In this document: positions 44,869 through 54,049 of the stretch, one piece after another
Layout: each line of letters begins with the position of its first letter
Position numbering within the stretch: the stretch's first letter is position 1
Assembly (NCBI GenBank): GCA_944385925.1
Contig: CALWZE010000002.1
Coordinates: 62,001-126,000 of the forward strand
Direction of reading: 5' to 3'
Origin: an uncultured Clostridia bacterium
GTDB lineage: Bacteria > Bacillota > Clostridia > Oscillospirales > Ruminococcaceae
DNA length: 64,000 nucleotides
The notes under the pieces: generated by a model
Told to the model about the DNA's origin: nothing
Database searches by the model: none
What the model saw: the letters and a program-made list of their open reading frames with translations, nothing else
Position numbers and translations under genes: made by a program

Positions 44869-46496
44869 GGCCGCTCCTCCTTCCCCGATCTTCTGGCTGT
44901 CTTGCGAAAGCTCTCCAGGTCCAGCAGGTCGCTTCGTTTTGGGTTTACGCGGGGCAAAATGCGGCCGCAGCTGTGCTCAAAAGCGCGGATCGTACCGGGC
45001 GGCAGCATGGTCACAACCAGCGGGTCCACACCGATCAGCCGCTTCAGATCATTGTAATCACTGTCAAAATAGCGGAAATAGACCCCCAGATGCTCTTTGA
45101 AGATTTCGGCTTCCACAATCGCCGAGCGTTCATCCTGCGCATCCATCTCCACATACATATGCAGATAGGAATGCTTGTCCGCGTCATATTCCTTCGCCGC
45201 AAGGTAGTCGGAGACACGCAGCCCGGAAAGTTCGATGACCCGGTCGATTTCCCGATTGGTGATCCGTGTAAAGCCGTCAATGTCAATGACATTGGGGACA
45301 CGGTCAACATACTCAAACTGCGGTATATCCAGTCCGTCCGCAGGCTTTGCCGTGCGCAGGCACCGGTATACATCGCCGACACGATAGCGCAGGAAAGCGC
45401 CGCCGCGCAGCGTGGTCAGTACAAGCTCATATTTCTCGCCGGCTTGCAGCTCATTCATAAGATAGGTGGGCGGAATATATGCAGGGTCCTCTATTGAGCG
45501 GAGCATGTCCGCCTCAGGAATAAACTCATAAAAGCAGTTGTCCGGGAAAAAGACCAGCCCGTCCTTTTTCCAGGTTTCGGTGCCCAGCAAGCAGGGCTCG
45601 GTACCGCCTGCCACTTCCAGCGGACGGATTCCCCACATCTCTTCCAGTTCATCTTTATAAAGCGCCGTATCGGTCCCAACACAGACAAATCCATCCAGCT
45701 TAAATACATCCCCCGGTCGGACCGGTTTGCCGTCCCGCTTGCTCTCATACAGCGCCTTGAGCAGCCGGTAGAGCATGACCGGCGAGACGCCTGCCAGCTC
45801 CTTGAGCGAAGCCGAGCCGCCGCCCGAGCCGAACGAAAAGCTCTTGCTCATGTTGTATATGATGCTGGTCATGCCGTAAAACTGATTCATGCCGCTTTTC
45901 AGGCTCATTTTGAATCCCTTTTTGCAGCGCTCGCTGAAGGAAAGCTTGTGCGCTTCGCGAAGCGGCGGCAAAAAGCGGATCTTGATCTCCGGATCGACCA
46001 GTCCCGGGAACAGGCCGGTCGCATAAGGAAGCGGCGCCAGACTGAACAGCACCTTTGCGTTGTTGCGGATGCGGAAAGAATACTTTTCCCGGGAGGTGGA
46101 CAGAATCATCGCAGCGAGGATATTCCTGCGATAGGTGTCCAGCATGCCTTCCGTATAAGGCGCGCATTTAAAGGGCCGGTCGCCGCCTTCCCAGGTTGTG
46201 GACAGCCAAAGAACCGGCGGCGCAGGCAGCGCCTCTTCCCTTTTTACAAGCAGTATGTCCGCATAGTCGTCAAATCTGGTCAGCGGAACACGGGCGCGAA
46301 ACTCTTCCAGCGTTTTGGGCGGCTGCTCTGCAAAAAAGCGCTTGCCCAGCGCGCAGCGGGACATCAGATCAATCTGCTCCATGAGAAGACGGGTCTGCAT
46401 CTGCATGTATTCATCAATGTTCAGTTCCAGAAAGCCGCAATACTCCTCCCACACTTCCCGCTGGGACAGATTTTTCAGCTTTTCTTCGAAGCGCAA
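44865..46496 (-). CDS. GH3-family acyl-acid adenylating (amido synthetase-like) enzyme
   Basis: The 543-residue protein belongs to the GH3 branch of the adenylate-forming enzymes, known in plants for conjugating jasmonate, auxin or benzoates to amino acids. Motifs are a variant phosphate loop (LSTTWEGGDRPFK), the mid-domain EVAGGTEPCLLGTETW, and FLRYRVGDVYRC, the GH3 counterpart of YRxGD. The acid and acceptor substrates are unknown. GAGAGGAGGT sits 8 nt before a TTG at 46496 (MRFEEKLKN), preferred over a GTG at 46505 that overlaps the ribosome site itself. It is flanked by an ICMT-like membrane protein gene and the c-di-GMP receptor gene in one operon. Confidence 0.85.
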   Translation of the reverse strand: MRFEEKLKNLSQREVWEEYCGFLELNIDEYMQMQTRLLMEQIDLMSRCALGKRFFAEQPPKTLEEFRARVPLTRFDDYADILLVKREEALPAPPVLWLSTTWEGGDRPFKCAPYTEGMLDTYRRNILAAMILSTSREKYSFRIRNNAKVLFSLAPLPYATGLFPGLVDPEIKIRFLPPLREAHKLSFSERCKKGFKMSLKSGMNQFYGMTSIIYNMSKSFSFGSGGGSASLKELAGVSPVMLYRLLKALYESKRDGKPVRPGDVFKLDGFVCVGTDTALYKDELEEMWGIRPLEVAGGTEPCLLGTETWKKDGLVFFPDNCFYEFIPEADMLRSIEDPAYIPPTYLMNELQAGEKYELVLTTLRGGAFLRYRVGDVYRCLRTAKPADGLDIPQFEYVDRVPNVIDIDGFTRITNREIDRVIELSGLRVSDYLAAKEYDADKHSYLHMYVEMDAQDERSAIVEAEIFKEHLGVYFRYFDSDYNDLKRLIGVDPLVVTMLPPGTIRAFEHSCGRILPRVNPKRSDLLDLESFRKTARRSGKEERP

Positions 46497-46529
46497 TGCA
46501 GACACCTCCTCTCGAAACTTTTAAACGAC

Positions 46530-47096
46530 CTATTTTCTCTTTTTTCCGCTTTGCAGATCAGGCAGCAGAAAAGGGGTCGTTTTTTTATATTCCGTATACC
46601 CCTGCAAAATCCGCGGAAACACCCGGCTGTCCTCATAGGCTGCCAGCAATATATCCAGCGACGTGAAAATCAGCATCATGGCAAACAGAGACGTCGTGCG
46701 CCCCGCAAGCCAGACGCTGGCATAAAAAGCGCCCAGAAACAGAACGCCCGGATGCCGGCAAAGTCCATACAGCCCGGTCGTGACCGCCCGCGGTTTCCCG
46801 TCTCCGGCATAGGCATCCGACGGCGGAAAGGAAAAAAACAGCGCTTTGATCAGCAGCACAAGAAATACCAGTGCCAAAAGCCCCCAAAAGGCAAATCCTG
46901 CCGGTCTTGCCGCAAGCTGAACCCGCCATGGCGTTTTGCAGAATACAATCGCCGTAGCTGCCGCCAGCAGCAATCCGCTGGCCCCAAACAGCACACCGAA
47001 CCGTCTGCCGGTTCGCACGCAAAGCCAATCATACAGCGCGCAAAGCAGAAAGGCGACGCTTCCCGCAATAAGCGCGGCAACCTCGGTCCCGCTCAT
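46530..47096 (-). CDS. ICMT/NnrU-like membrane protein (putative methyltransferase)
   Basis: The 188-residue protein has about five membrane helices. Its C-terminal half carries the pattern of isoprenylcysteine-carboxyl/phospholipid methyltransferase-like proteins: TTGLYGLCRHPGVLFLG, then the Glu of LAAYEDSRVF and GYTEYKKTTPFLLP. Some relatives methylate lipids with S-adenosylmethionine, others have no known activity. The start is set at the ATG that overlaps the degV stop codon (ATGA, 47093-47096), the normal sign of coupled translation; earlier in-frame starts would lie within degV. Confidence 0.75.
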   Translation of the reverse strand: MSGTEVAALIAGSVAFLLCALYDWLCVRTGRRFGVLFGASGLLLAAATAIVFCKTPWRVQLAARPAGFAFWGLLALVFLVLLIKALFFSFPPSDAYAGDGKPRAVTTGLYGLCRHPGVLFLGAFYASVWLAGRTTSLFAMMLIFTSLDILLAAYEDSRVFPRILQGYTEYKKTTPFLLPDLQSGKKRK

Positions 47097-47938
47097 TCCC
47101 AAAAGGTCACGCCGACGCATCCGGCGCCGGTATAAATGCCTATTGCAGAGCCAAGCCACTCGATCGATATCTTTGCCGAGGGGTCTTTTTCCAGAATCAT
47201 GTCTCGCACCTTCTGCGCGTCACTCAGATTGTCAGCGTGAAAAACGGTCACTTCTCCGCCTTTTTTCGCCCGGTTATCGTAATATCCAGCCAGCCGGGAA
47301 AGCGCCTGCGCAAAGCCGCGCACCACAGCGACGTCGCTTACCATACCATCCCTGAACATAAGCACCGGCTTTACACCCAGAGAATCGGCGAGCAGACATT
47401 TAATTGCGCCGATCCGTCCGCCTTTTTTAGCGTTTTCCAGCGACCGCATGACAAAGTAAATCCCGATCTTACCGCGAAGCTCGTCCAGCCGTTTTATAAT
47501 CGCCGCCGCTTCTGCACCCTCCATCGCCATCTTCGCGGCCGCTTTCACAAGGAATCCCAGGCCGTGAGACAATTCGAGAGAATCGTAAACGTAAATGCGG
47601 GGGGAAAAGCCCTCTTCTTCCAGCATTTCCCGGGCAATATTTGCAGTGTTGAAGGAACCGGACATGCGGCTGGTCATATTGATGCAGATGATTTCCCCGG
47701 CATCCGCATGGGCACGAAAAGCATCTGCGTACATTGCAATATTCGGATGTGCGCCGGTCGGTAGCTCCTTTGAATCGCCGAGCCGCCGGTAAAGCGTCGG
47801 CGGATCAAAATCCACATTACTGAAAGCGGGGACACCGTCAAAAACAATGCATTCCGGGATCATGGTTACCTGCAATTCCGCCGCCTGTTCAGGCGTCAGA
47901 TCACACACTGCATTTGTCACAATCGCTGTGCCGGACAA
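47093..47938 (-). CDS. DegV-family fatty-acid-binding protein
   Basis: The 281-residue protein has the two-domain DegV fold. Family features are IVTNAVCDLT at the start, LPTGAHPN, and the carboxylate-binding INMTSRMSGSFNTA. The lid and C-terminal segments include SLENAKKGGRIG and VKPVLMFRDG. DegV/FakB proteins hold a fatty acid for phosphorylation by FakA; no fakA is in the window. Start is TTG at 47938 with GAGGGGAGGG before it. It is the first gene of the DegV-ICMT-GH3-HD-GYP operon, so the bound acid may be the substrate of the GH3 enzyme (inference). Confidence 0.92.
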   Translation of the reverse strand: MSGTAIVTNAVCDLTPEQAAELQVTMIPECIVFDGVPAFSNVDFDPPTLYRRLGDSKELPTGAHPNIAMYADAFRAHADAGEIICINMTSRMSGSFNTANIAREMLEEEGFSPRIYVYDSLELSHGLGFLVKAAAKMAMEGAEAAAIIKRLDELRGKIGIYFVMRSLENAKKGGRIGAIKCLLADSLGVKPVLMFRDGMVSDVAVVRGFAQALSRLAGYYDNRAKKGGEVTVFHADNLSDAQKVRDMILEKDPSAKISIEWLGSAIGIYTGAGCVGVTFWE

Positions 47939-48345
47939 ACAATTCCCTCCCCTCAGACAGAAAGCCGTATCTTTGAGATATTATAATAAAAATCGGTTTA
48001 AAAAGCTATAAAAACTGAAAAAAACTCCTGTTTCTAAATGATCTTATAACCTACCTCCATGTAAAAATAATCGCGCCATGCATTTCCTTTGTTGCATCGT
48101 GCAAATTGCGGCAATTGGCTGTGTTTTCTCATCCCCTCCTTGGTTCATTTGCAAAATTGGAATGTACATGTCAAATAACCGCAGTTATTTTGCAATCAAT
48201 TAACATCTCTTATGAGAGCCTGCCCTTTGTGATAGTCCTTTAAGCATGGGCTTCCCCCACACACAGGGCAGCATCAATCAACCTCTGGAGCCTGTGCCTT
48301 GCCGGTTTGACCGGTGATTTTTATCCGCCTATCCGGCGCCATTAA
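47939..48345. other. Intergenic region upstream of degV
   Basis: On the minus strand TATAAT at about 47980-47985 could serve the degV operon, although no good -35 box is seen. Otherwise there is no ORF with a ribosome site and no clear structure beyond a short CCGG...CCGG repeat near 48302-48313. Confidence 0.35.
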
Positions 48346-48375
48346 AAAAAGAGACGCTCGGGGCGTCTCCTTTTT
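48346..48375 (-). terminator. Terminator of the M15 peptidase gene
   Basis: AAAAAGAGACGC and GCGTCTC plus T run flank a 5-nt loop. It begins about 10 nt after the stop codon. Confidence 0.85.
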
Positions 48376-48384
48376 CTGTTGCTG

Positions 48385-49071
48385 TCAGTCAATAACGGTT
48401 GGGGTTCTGCCGATTCCGACGACCATGCTCGTCAGGCGGCGCCAGCTGTTACAGCCGCAAATCCCGTCTGCGGCAAGTCCCGCATCACTTTGCCAGGCAA
48501 CCAGCGCGCGACGGGTATTGTTGCCGAAGATGCCGTCCAGCGTGCGGGTCGAATATCCCAGCGCGTTAAGCGCATCCTGCAAGATCATGACATAGGTACC
48601 GCGGCTGCCGTCGTGCACAGTCGGATAGCCCGCCGTTGTGCCGCTGCAGGCCGGCGTCCCGTACCGCCTGTCAAAATGCACCCAGCTTGGCGTCAAACTG
48701 AGCGGCTCCACATAACCCCATACCCCCAGATTATTGGCAGTGTTCCAAAGCTGCTGCCGGCCCGCCGAACTCAGGTTCTGTCCCACGTCAAAGGCCACGC
48801 CTGCATAATGCTGGCTGGTTACGCCATGTCCTCCCTCCCAGATTCGCTTAAAGGCATAACCGACAAAAATCCCCCGGCCATAGGTGCGCCGGGTCAGGTT
48901 CCAGCACTCCATTGCGCGGGTCGTCGTCCACAGAGTAGACGATGAGGAAGAACCTCGAAATTCCCGCACCCGCAGGGTAGTGCCGTAAGAATAAGGCATC
49001 GGGTCGTTTTCAGCTGCATTGACCGTAAATACTCTGTTTGCATCCGAATCATAAACCAGAATGCGCGCCAC
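48385..49071 (-). CDS. M15-type peptidase with peptidoglycan-binding domain
   Basis: The 228-residue protein looks like a zinc D,D-carboxypeptidase/endopeptidase. Zinc ligands of the M15/VanY type are visible: His and Asp in SQHYAGVAFDVG and His in SWVHFDRR. The last 70 residues are a peptidoglycan-binding domain of type 1 (MILQDALNALGYSTRTLDGIFG and VAWQSDAGL). There is no signal peptide at the N-terminus (MARILVYDSDANRV), so it may be released by lysis, by a non-classical route, or act in spore or mother-cell processes. The N-terminal 60 residues are not recognised. It is transcribed alone. Confidence 0.85.
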   Translation of the reverse strand: MARILVYDSDANRVFTVNAAENDPMPYSYGTTLRVREFRGSSSSSTLWTTTRAMECWNLTRRTYGRGIFVGYAFKRIWEGGHGVTSQHYAGVAFDVGQNLSSAGRQQLWNTANNLGVWGYVEPLSLTPSWVHFDRRYGTPACSGTTAGYPTVHDGSRGTYVMILQDALNALGYSTRTLDGIFGNNTRRALVAWQSDAGLAADGICGCNSWRRLTSMVVGIGRTPTVID

Positions 49072-49497
49072 ATGAATCCCCTCCCCTTCTCAATTGCTCC
49101 ATTGTATGAAGCGGCGAGGCGAAGGGTTCCCGTATTATTAAGCATAAAATGTGCCTTTTCAAAATGCCGGATTTTCAAAGCGGTTATTGAATTTATTGTA
49201 TATTCCCCAATCAAACCGGAAAATGCAGGTTTCACAAGAGCCGCCAAAACTTCTGCCTCCCGGACACGCTCTTCATCGACCGTAAAGGGGCAGCCAAATT
49301 TGCTTTTTCCTCTCTCGCTTTTTTAAACAATTCGATTTGTTCGAAGCCCTAATTTAAGTTATTACACTCTCAGCTTAGTAAGGGACTGTCTTTGCGTCCA
49401 GATAACACTACAAACTTTCCTTATGGGCGTTTCGGTTGCTGCTTCCCGATTCCCTATGTCTTGACGATTTAACTGACAACGATTGAAAATATAAAAA
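49072..49497. other. Intergenic region upstream of the M15 peptidase gene
   Basis: No ORF with a ribosome site and no clear repeat is seen. It must hold the peptidase promoter, but I cannot point to good boxes. The left end of the aldo/keto reductase terminator bounds it. Confidence 0.35.
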
Positions 49498-49527
49498 AAA
49501 GCCCGCCCCGGAACCGGGGCGGGCTTT
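49498..49527 (-). terminator. Terminator of the aldo/keto reductase gene
   Basis: GCCCGCCCCGG and CCGGGGCGGGC with a 2-nt spacer and A/T flanks, 7 nt after the stop codon on the minus strand. Confidence 0.9.
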
Positions 49528-49533
49528 GTATCA

Positions 49534-50655
49534 TTATTTTTCAAAAAGCTCAACCGCTTTTTTCAGCTGGTTGATAATGTCGATGTGCTGCGGGCATACC
49601 GACTCGCACTGACCACACTCAATGCACTTGGAAGCAACACCGCCTTCGCGGGTCTCCCAGTTGTAGTTGGCCTGCGCACCAGAAACGTTGTTATACACCA
49701 TGTAATTGTTCAGCGCACGGAACACGCCCGGAATTGCAACTTCCATCGGGCATCCTTTGACGCAGTATTTGCAGCTGGTGCAGGGAACGCGCGGAATCTT
49801 TGCAAGCTCCTGCTGCGCGGCGGCGACAACCGCTTTTTCCTTTTCATCCAGCGGCTTGAAGTTCTCCATGAAAGAGATATTGTCCTTGAGCTGTTCCAGA
49901 TTGGACATACCGCTGAGCACCGTAATCAGGCCGTCCAGCGACGCCGCAAACCGGATTGCCCAGGAAGGCAGAGAAGCTTCCGGGTCAGCCTGACGGAACA
50001 CCTGCTCGACCTGCGCGGGCAATGTCGCGAGCGATCCGCCTTTAACCGGCTCCATGATGACGATCGGCTTATTGTAACGCCGCGCCGTCTCATAACATTT
50101 GCGCGATTCAACCCGTGCGCTTTCCCAGTCGGCATAGTTGATCTGCAGCTGGACAAATTCCGCTTCGGGGTGCCGCTGGAGGATTTCTTCCAGCTTGTCC
50201 GCTTTGTCATGGAAGGAAAATCCGAGATGCTTGATCAGTCCTTTTTCCTTTTGCTCCGCCAGGAAATCCCAGATTCCAAACTTCTCAAAGCAATCTGTAC
50301 GGGTATCGCCCAGATTGTGCATGAGATAAAAGTCAAAATATCCCGCGCCTGTGCGTTCCAGCGAGGTCCAGAACATCTGCTTGGCTTCATCCGCCGTCTT
50401 GCAGCCCGCCCATGCCGGAAGCTTGGTCGCAAACTGGAAGCTCTCACGAGGATGCCGGTCAATCAGCGCAGTCTTCGCCGCAGCTTCGGACTTTCCGTCA
50501 TTGTATCCGTAAGCGGTATCAAAATAAGTAAATCCCTTTGCGAGGAACAGATCGACCATTTCACAGAACTGGTCGATGTCGATTTCATCGCCAATCATCG
50601 GCAGTCTCATAAGACCGAAGCCGAGCTTTTTGATGTTTTCCCCAAGATAAGCCAT
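49534..50655 (-). CDS. Aldo/keto reductase with C-terminal 4Fe-4S ferredoxin domain
   Basis: The 373-residue protein has an aldo/keto reductase barrel with Asp and Tyr in YFDTAYGYND, Lys in FATKLPAW and His in YLMHNLGD. The last 100 residues have two clusters of cysteines (CTSCKYCVKGC and CIECGQCESVCP) for 4Fe-4S centres. This fused form is common in anaerobic Firmicutes; physiological substrates are mostly unknown. GGAGGGG precedes the ATG at 50655. The start is the second possible one and is clearly the better. The gene stands alone between two terminator/promoter regions. Confidence 0.92.
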   Translation of the reverse strand: MAYLGENIKKLGFGLMRLPMIGDEIDIDQFCEMVDLFLAKGFTYFDTAYGYNDGKSEAAAKTALIDRHPRESFQFATKLPAWAGCKTADEAKQMFWTSLERTGAGYFDFYLMHNLGDTRTDCFEKFGIWDFLAEQKEKGLIKHLGFSFHDKADKLEEILQRHPEAEFVQLQINYADWESARVESRKCYETARRYNKPIVIMEPVKGGSLATLPAQVEQVFRQADPEASLPSWAIRFAASLDGLITVLSGMSNLEQLKDNISFMENFKPLDEKEKAVVAAAQQELAKIPRVPCTSCKYCVKGCPMEVAIPGVFRALNNYMVYNNVSGAQANYNWETREGGVASKCIECGQCESVCPQHIDIINQLKKAVELFEK

Positions 50656-50933
50656 TTTAACCCCTCCGACACGCGTTTTCCACAAAACGCGCCATATTTT
50701 TGAAGTTTCTTCATTCGATCGCTTCTTCGGTTATTTTAACAAATTTCCACAAAAGAAGCAACGCATCCGGCGAATACTCACACTTCTTTCGACCGTGTGC
50801 AAAGCCGGCCGGCTGCGCAAAACTCGGCCCGGCAGCTGTCGCTTTCTCACGGTTTACCGCCTGGAATATTTTTCATAAACTTTTTGGCCGTTCAGTCTGC
50901 CTTTTCCGCTTTATCAGCAGATCAAATTAATAA

Positions 50934-51191
50934 TTAATTCTTTTTTCTGTTTCCGCCTTTTTTCTCTTCCTGTTCCAGTTCAGCCTGTATGCGCACCACC
51001 GTCTGTGCAAACTGCTGGCAGGCAAAGACCGACAGCAGACAGCAACCAATTTGCAGGATGGTGCTGATTGAGCGGCTTTTAAACAGATAGGCAAATACAA
51101 AGGCAAGCACACAGCCGATCACAATTAACAAAAGAGAAAGTTTACCCTCTTTGGTCTGAAGAACTCTTTTTAAAGTTTTGCCAAAATTCAT
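50934..51191 (-). CDS. Small two-helix membrane protein, unknown function
   Basis: The 85-residue protein starts at 51191 with GGAGGGAAAAAT before the ATG. Two membrane helices (LSLLLIVIGCVLAFVFAYLF and ILQIGCCLLSVFACQQFA) are joined by a short basic loop, and the tail is strongly charged (EQEEKKGGNRKKN). I do not recognise a family. It is divergent from the GPH transporter gene to its right. Confidence 0.7.
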   Translation of the reverse strand: MNFGKTLKRVLQTKEGKLSLLLIVIGCVLAFVFAYLFKSRSISTILQIGCCLLSVFACQQFAQTVVRIQAELEQEEKKGGNRKKN

Positions 51192-51291
51192 ATTTTTCCC
51201 TCCAATATGCCCTGCTTCGTAATAAAAGATATCAGATTCACATAAAAAATTCAATATTTTCAAACAATTGCACAAACTTCCTACAAAAGTA

Positions 51292-51320
51292 TTGACAGGA
51301 TTGTGCAGCAATGCTAATTT
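51292..51320 (+). promoter_or_regulatory. Promoter of the first GPH transporter gene
   Basis: A perfect -35 box TTGACA is followed after 17 nt by a weak -10, TAATTT. The start codon is 76 nt beyond it. Confidence 0.5.
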
Positions 51321-51395
51321 ATATTAAGAATGCATTCGTAATTTACTCTTTCACAAACGATTCTGCCATTAATCTTGTCAGAGGGGTACTTAAGT

Positions 51396-52763
51396 ATGGA
51401 AAAACAAAAAGGAACGCTGAAATTTGGCGAAATCTTCGGCTATGGTTTCGGCGGTATGTTTATGTACGGCTTCCAGCTGTGCGTAACCGGCTATTTTCTG
51501 ATGTATTTTATGACCGACATCGCCGGTTTTTCGACGGCGCTTGCGGCGACACTGAATACGATTATTCAGGGACTCAAGATGGCCACCATGGTCTTTTCCG
51601 GTGCCATCATCGATGCAATCAACTTTAAGAGCGGAAAATACCGTACCTGGGTTCTTGTCGCAGGCATTGGTCTGGGAATCTTCTTCCCGCTTTCGTTTGT
51701 TTACTTTGATCTGCCCGTGACGGTTTACAGCGTTATTTTCATCGTCATTTACACCATCCACACCATTTTCTACAATGTCGGCTGGACGGCCATGCGTGCG
51801 CTTATGAGCAAAATGGGTCGAAACAATGCAGACATTATTTCGCTGAACGTTGCCGCGCAGGTCGGCGGTACAGCTTCCAGCGTTGTTTACGGCTATGTTG
51901 GTCCGGCCATTCTGGGCATCACGCTCTGGGCGGGTACCAAGCAGGCTTATGCCGGTGCTTCGGCAATCTTCGGCGCCATGATTATTGTGGGCGCGATTCT
52001 GATTTACAACATGTGCAAAAAGTACGACAGCTCTGCGGCCGAGGTTACCGCCAATGCGCCGAAGCAGGAGAGAATCGGCTTTATCCAGATGCTGAAATCC
52101 CTGCGCGGCCCGATGATCCCCTACTTCTTCAGCTATTCCTTCGGCGCAGCGCAGCAGGGATTCTTTTCCACCCTGCTCGTCTACTACACGACTTATGTTC
52201 TGAACGACGCAAACGCCGCGGCCGTTGCGCTGAGCGTCACCTCTCTTGCAGCGCTTGTCGGTTCTTTCCTGGTTCCGGCGATCTGCAAAAAATTCAATAA
52301 AAAAGCAATTTACCTCGCTGTTCAGGGTATCTGCGCAGTTCTGTATATCTGCCTTGCACTGTTCGGCCGGACCGCTTTCGGATTCATCGCCATCCGTGCG
52401 CTGATCTCCTTCATCAGCACAGCCGGCGCCATCCTGCAAAGCGCGATCTGCAATGATATCGGCGATTACATCGAAATGAAGGGAGAGCCTGCTCCCCGTG
52501 CTTTCCTGCAGGGCCTTGCGGGTACGACAAACCGTGTCGGCATGCTGATTTCCTCCATGATCGCTTCCTTCGGACTTGCGGCTATCGGTTATGTTGCCGG
52601 TGTTGCCTTTGATGCGGCCATGATCAGCAAGCTGATTGCTCTGATCGCTGTCGGACCTGCGATTGTCTGCGCCATTGCGTTGGTCATTATGCTGTTCTAC
52701 AGGGTCGACGAAAAGGAAATTGCAGCTTATAATAGTCGGAAATACGCACAGACTCAGCAATAA
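51396..52763 (+). CDS. MFS transporter of the GPH (glycoside-pentoside-hexuronide) type
   Basis: The 455-residue protein has twelve membrane helices and the start typical of GPH cation symporters (FGEIFGYGFGGMFMYGFQ, then MYFMTDIAGFSTALAAT). AGAGGGG precedes the ATG at 51396. Substrates of this family are sugars, glycosides or uronides, imported with a cation. A second GPH gene lies 1.5 kb downstream on the same strand, with a UroD-like gene and a small ORF between them, so the two may import related compounds that the UroD-like protein acts on (inference). A TetR-type gene closes the cluster. Confidence 0.88.
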   Translation: MEKQKGTLKFGEIFGYGFGGMFMYGFQLCVTGYFLMYFMTDIAGFSTALAATLNTIIQGLKMATMVFSGAIIDAINFKSGKYRTWVLVAGIGLGIFFPLSFVYFDLPVTVYSVIFIVIYTIHTIFYNVGWTAMRALMSKMGRNNADIISLNVAAQVGGTASSVVYGYVGPAILGITLWAGTKQAYAGASAIFGAMIIVGAILIYNMCKKYDSSAAEVTANAPKQERIGFIQMLKSLRGPMIPYFFSYSFGAAQQGFFSTLLVYYTTYVLNDANAAAVALSVTSLAALVGSFLVPAICKKFNKKAIYLAVQGICAVLYICLALFGRTAFGFIAIRALISFISTAGAILQSAICNDIGDYIEMKGEPAPRAFLQGLAGTTNRVGMLISSMIASFGLAAIGYVAGVAFDAAMISKLIALIAVGPAIVCAIALVIMLFYRVDEKEIAAYNSRKYAQTQQ

Positions 52764-52851
52764 AAAATATGGCAACGCCCGGGGACGGCGGCGCGCCGTC
52801 CCCAGGCTTGTTGTTTTATAGGCAAACTTATATAGGAAGGGAATAACACTT

Positions 52852-54036
52852 ATGGGTATGACGCCGAAAGAGCTCGCTGCATATCGGCTTCAGCTGATTC
52901 GGGATGCCTCCGGCATGCAGAAAAAACCGGACCGCATTCCGAACATTTCATTCTTTGTAACCTGGAAAATTCTGGACGCAGGCTACAAGCTCACCGAAGC
53001 CATGAACGATTACGACATCATGGAAAAGGTTGTTCGCCGGCATATGGAAGTCTATCACTTCGATCAGATTTTTGACGTCGGCATACGCAACGCTTACCGC
53101 GTTTCGCAGGCGATGAAATCTTCATCCTATGTAATCAATGATGAAGCGGAAGTGGTCAGTTACAAGGACTTCGCCTACTGCAAGCCGGAAGAGACTGAGC
53201 AGTTTGCAGCAAATTATTATAAGTATCTCTGGGAAGTCGGCATGCCGCGAAAGTTCTCCTGGTGGGGCAAGGACGCGGATCTTTCCACTATTCAGAACGC
53301 TTATAATGAGCAGAACAAATTTTTCAATTTTGCTTTTCACATAAAAAATGTTCTGCGCGACGAGCTTGGCATTCCGTTTAACGGCGCGCCCAATCCGTAC
53401 GCCGCTATCTCGATGGAAACGGTTCTCGCCTATGTGTTTGGTATGCGCGGCGTCGCAGTCATGATGCGCAGAGACAAGGCGCGGCTGCACGCAGTGCTGG
53501 ATGCGTTGGATGAGCTTTTCTTCACGCCGCAGCTGGAGCAGCTCAAAAAGATCGACGGTCCAAACCCCGATTACTGCTTTGATTACATTGCCGCTCTGCT
53601 CGCGCACAACTTCATGAGCCCGGCCCAGTGGGAGGAATTCTATTGGCCGTATCTGAAGAAGGTTCTGGATGTGCTGGCCGAGAAGAAGTGCAACTGCGCG
53701 CTGTTTATGGAAGGCGCCATGCTGCGTTTCGCTGATTATTTCAAGGATTATCCGAAGGGCCTGATCACCATACTGCCCGAGCAGGACGACGTCTTCGAGC
53801 TGCGCAAGACGCTGCCGAATGTTGCAATTCTCGGCGGTATGAAGAACGCCCTCCTGGGCCGCGGCACCAGGCAGGAATGCCTGGATCTCGCCAAGCGCCT
53901 GATCGATGAACTGGGCGCAGACGGCGGATATATGTTCAGTCAGGACAAAATGGGTTCCTATCGGAACGACGCAAATCCGGAAAACCTGAAGGCTGTGTGC
54001 GACTTTGTGCTTGAATACACGCCTTCCCAGCACTGA
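52852..54036 (+). CDS. Uroporphyrinogen decarboxylase-family protein, unknown substrate
   Basis: The 394-residue protein has the UroD barrel pattern, clearest toward the end (LPNVAILGGMKNALLGRGT and ELGADGGYMFSQDKM). It is not a haem-pathway HemE: no other tetrapyrrole gene is near and the length and ends differ. The HxC...C zinc site of corrinoid methyltransferases (MtaA/MtbA) is also missing; the corresponding stretch reads CALFMEGAMLRFADYF. So it is a distinct subfamily, with two GPH transporters and a 47-residue ORF beside it. AGGAAGGGAAT precedes the ATG. A C1-transfer or decarboxylation role on an imported compound is conceivable but unproven. Confidence 0.75.
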   Translation: MGMTPKELAAYRLQLIRDASGMQKKPDRIPNISFFVTWKILDAGYKLTEAMNDYDIMEKVVRRHMEVYHFDQIFDVGIRNAYRVSQAMKSSSYVINDEAEVVSYKDFAYCKPEETEQFAANYYKYLWEVGMPRKFSWWGKDADLSTIQNAYNEQNKFFNFAFHIKNVLRDELGIPFNGAPNPYAAISMETVLAYVFGMRGVAVMMRRDKARLHAVLDALDELFFTPQLEQLKKIDGPNPDYCFDYIAALLAHNFMSPAQWEEFYWPYLKKVLDVLAEKKCNCALFMEGAMLRFADYFKDYPKGLITILPEQDDVFELRKTLPNVAILGGMKNALLGRGTRQECLDLAKRLIDELGADGGYMFSQDKMGSYRNDANPENLKAVCDFVLEYTPSQH

Positions 54037-54049
54037 GGGGTGAATGAGA

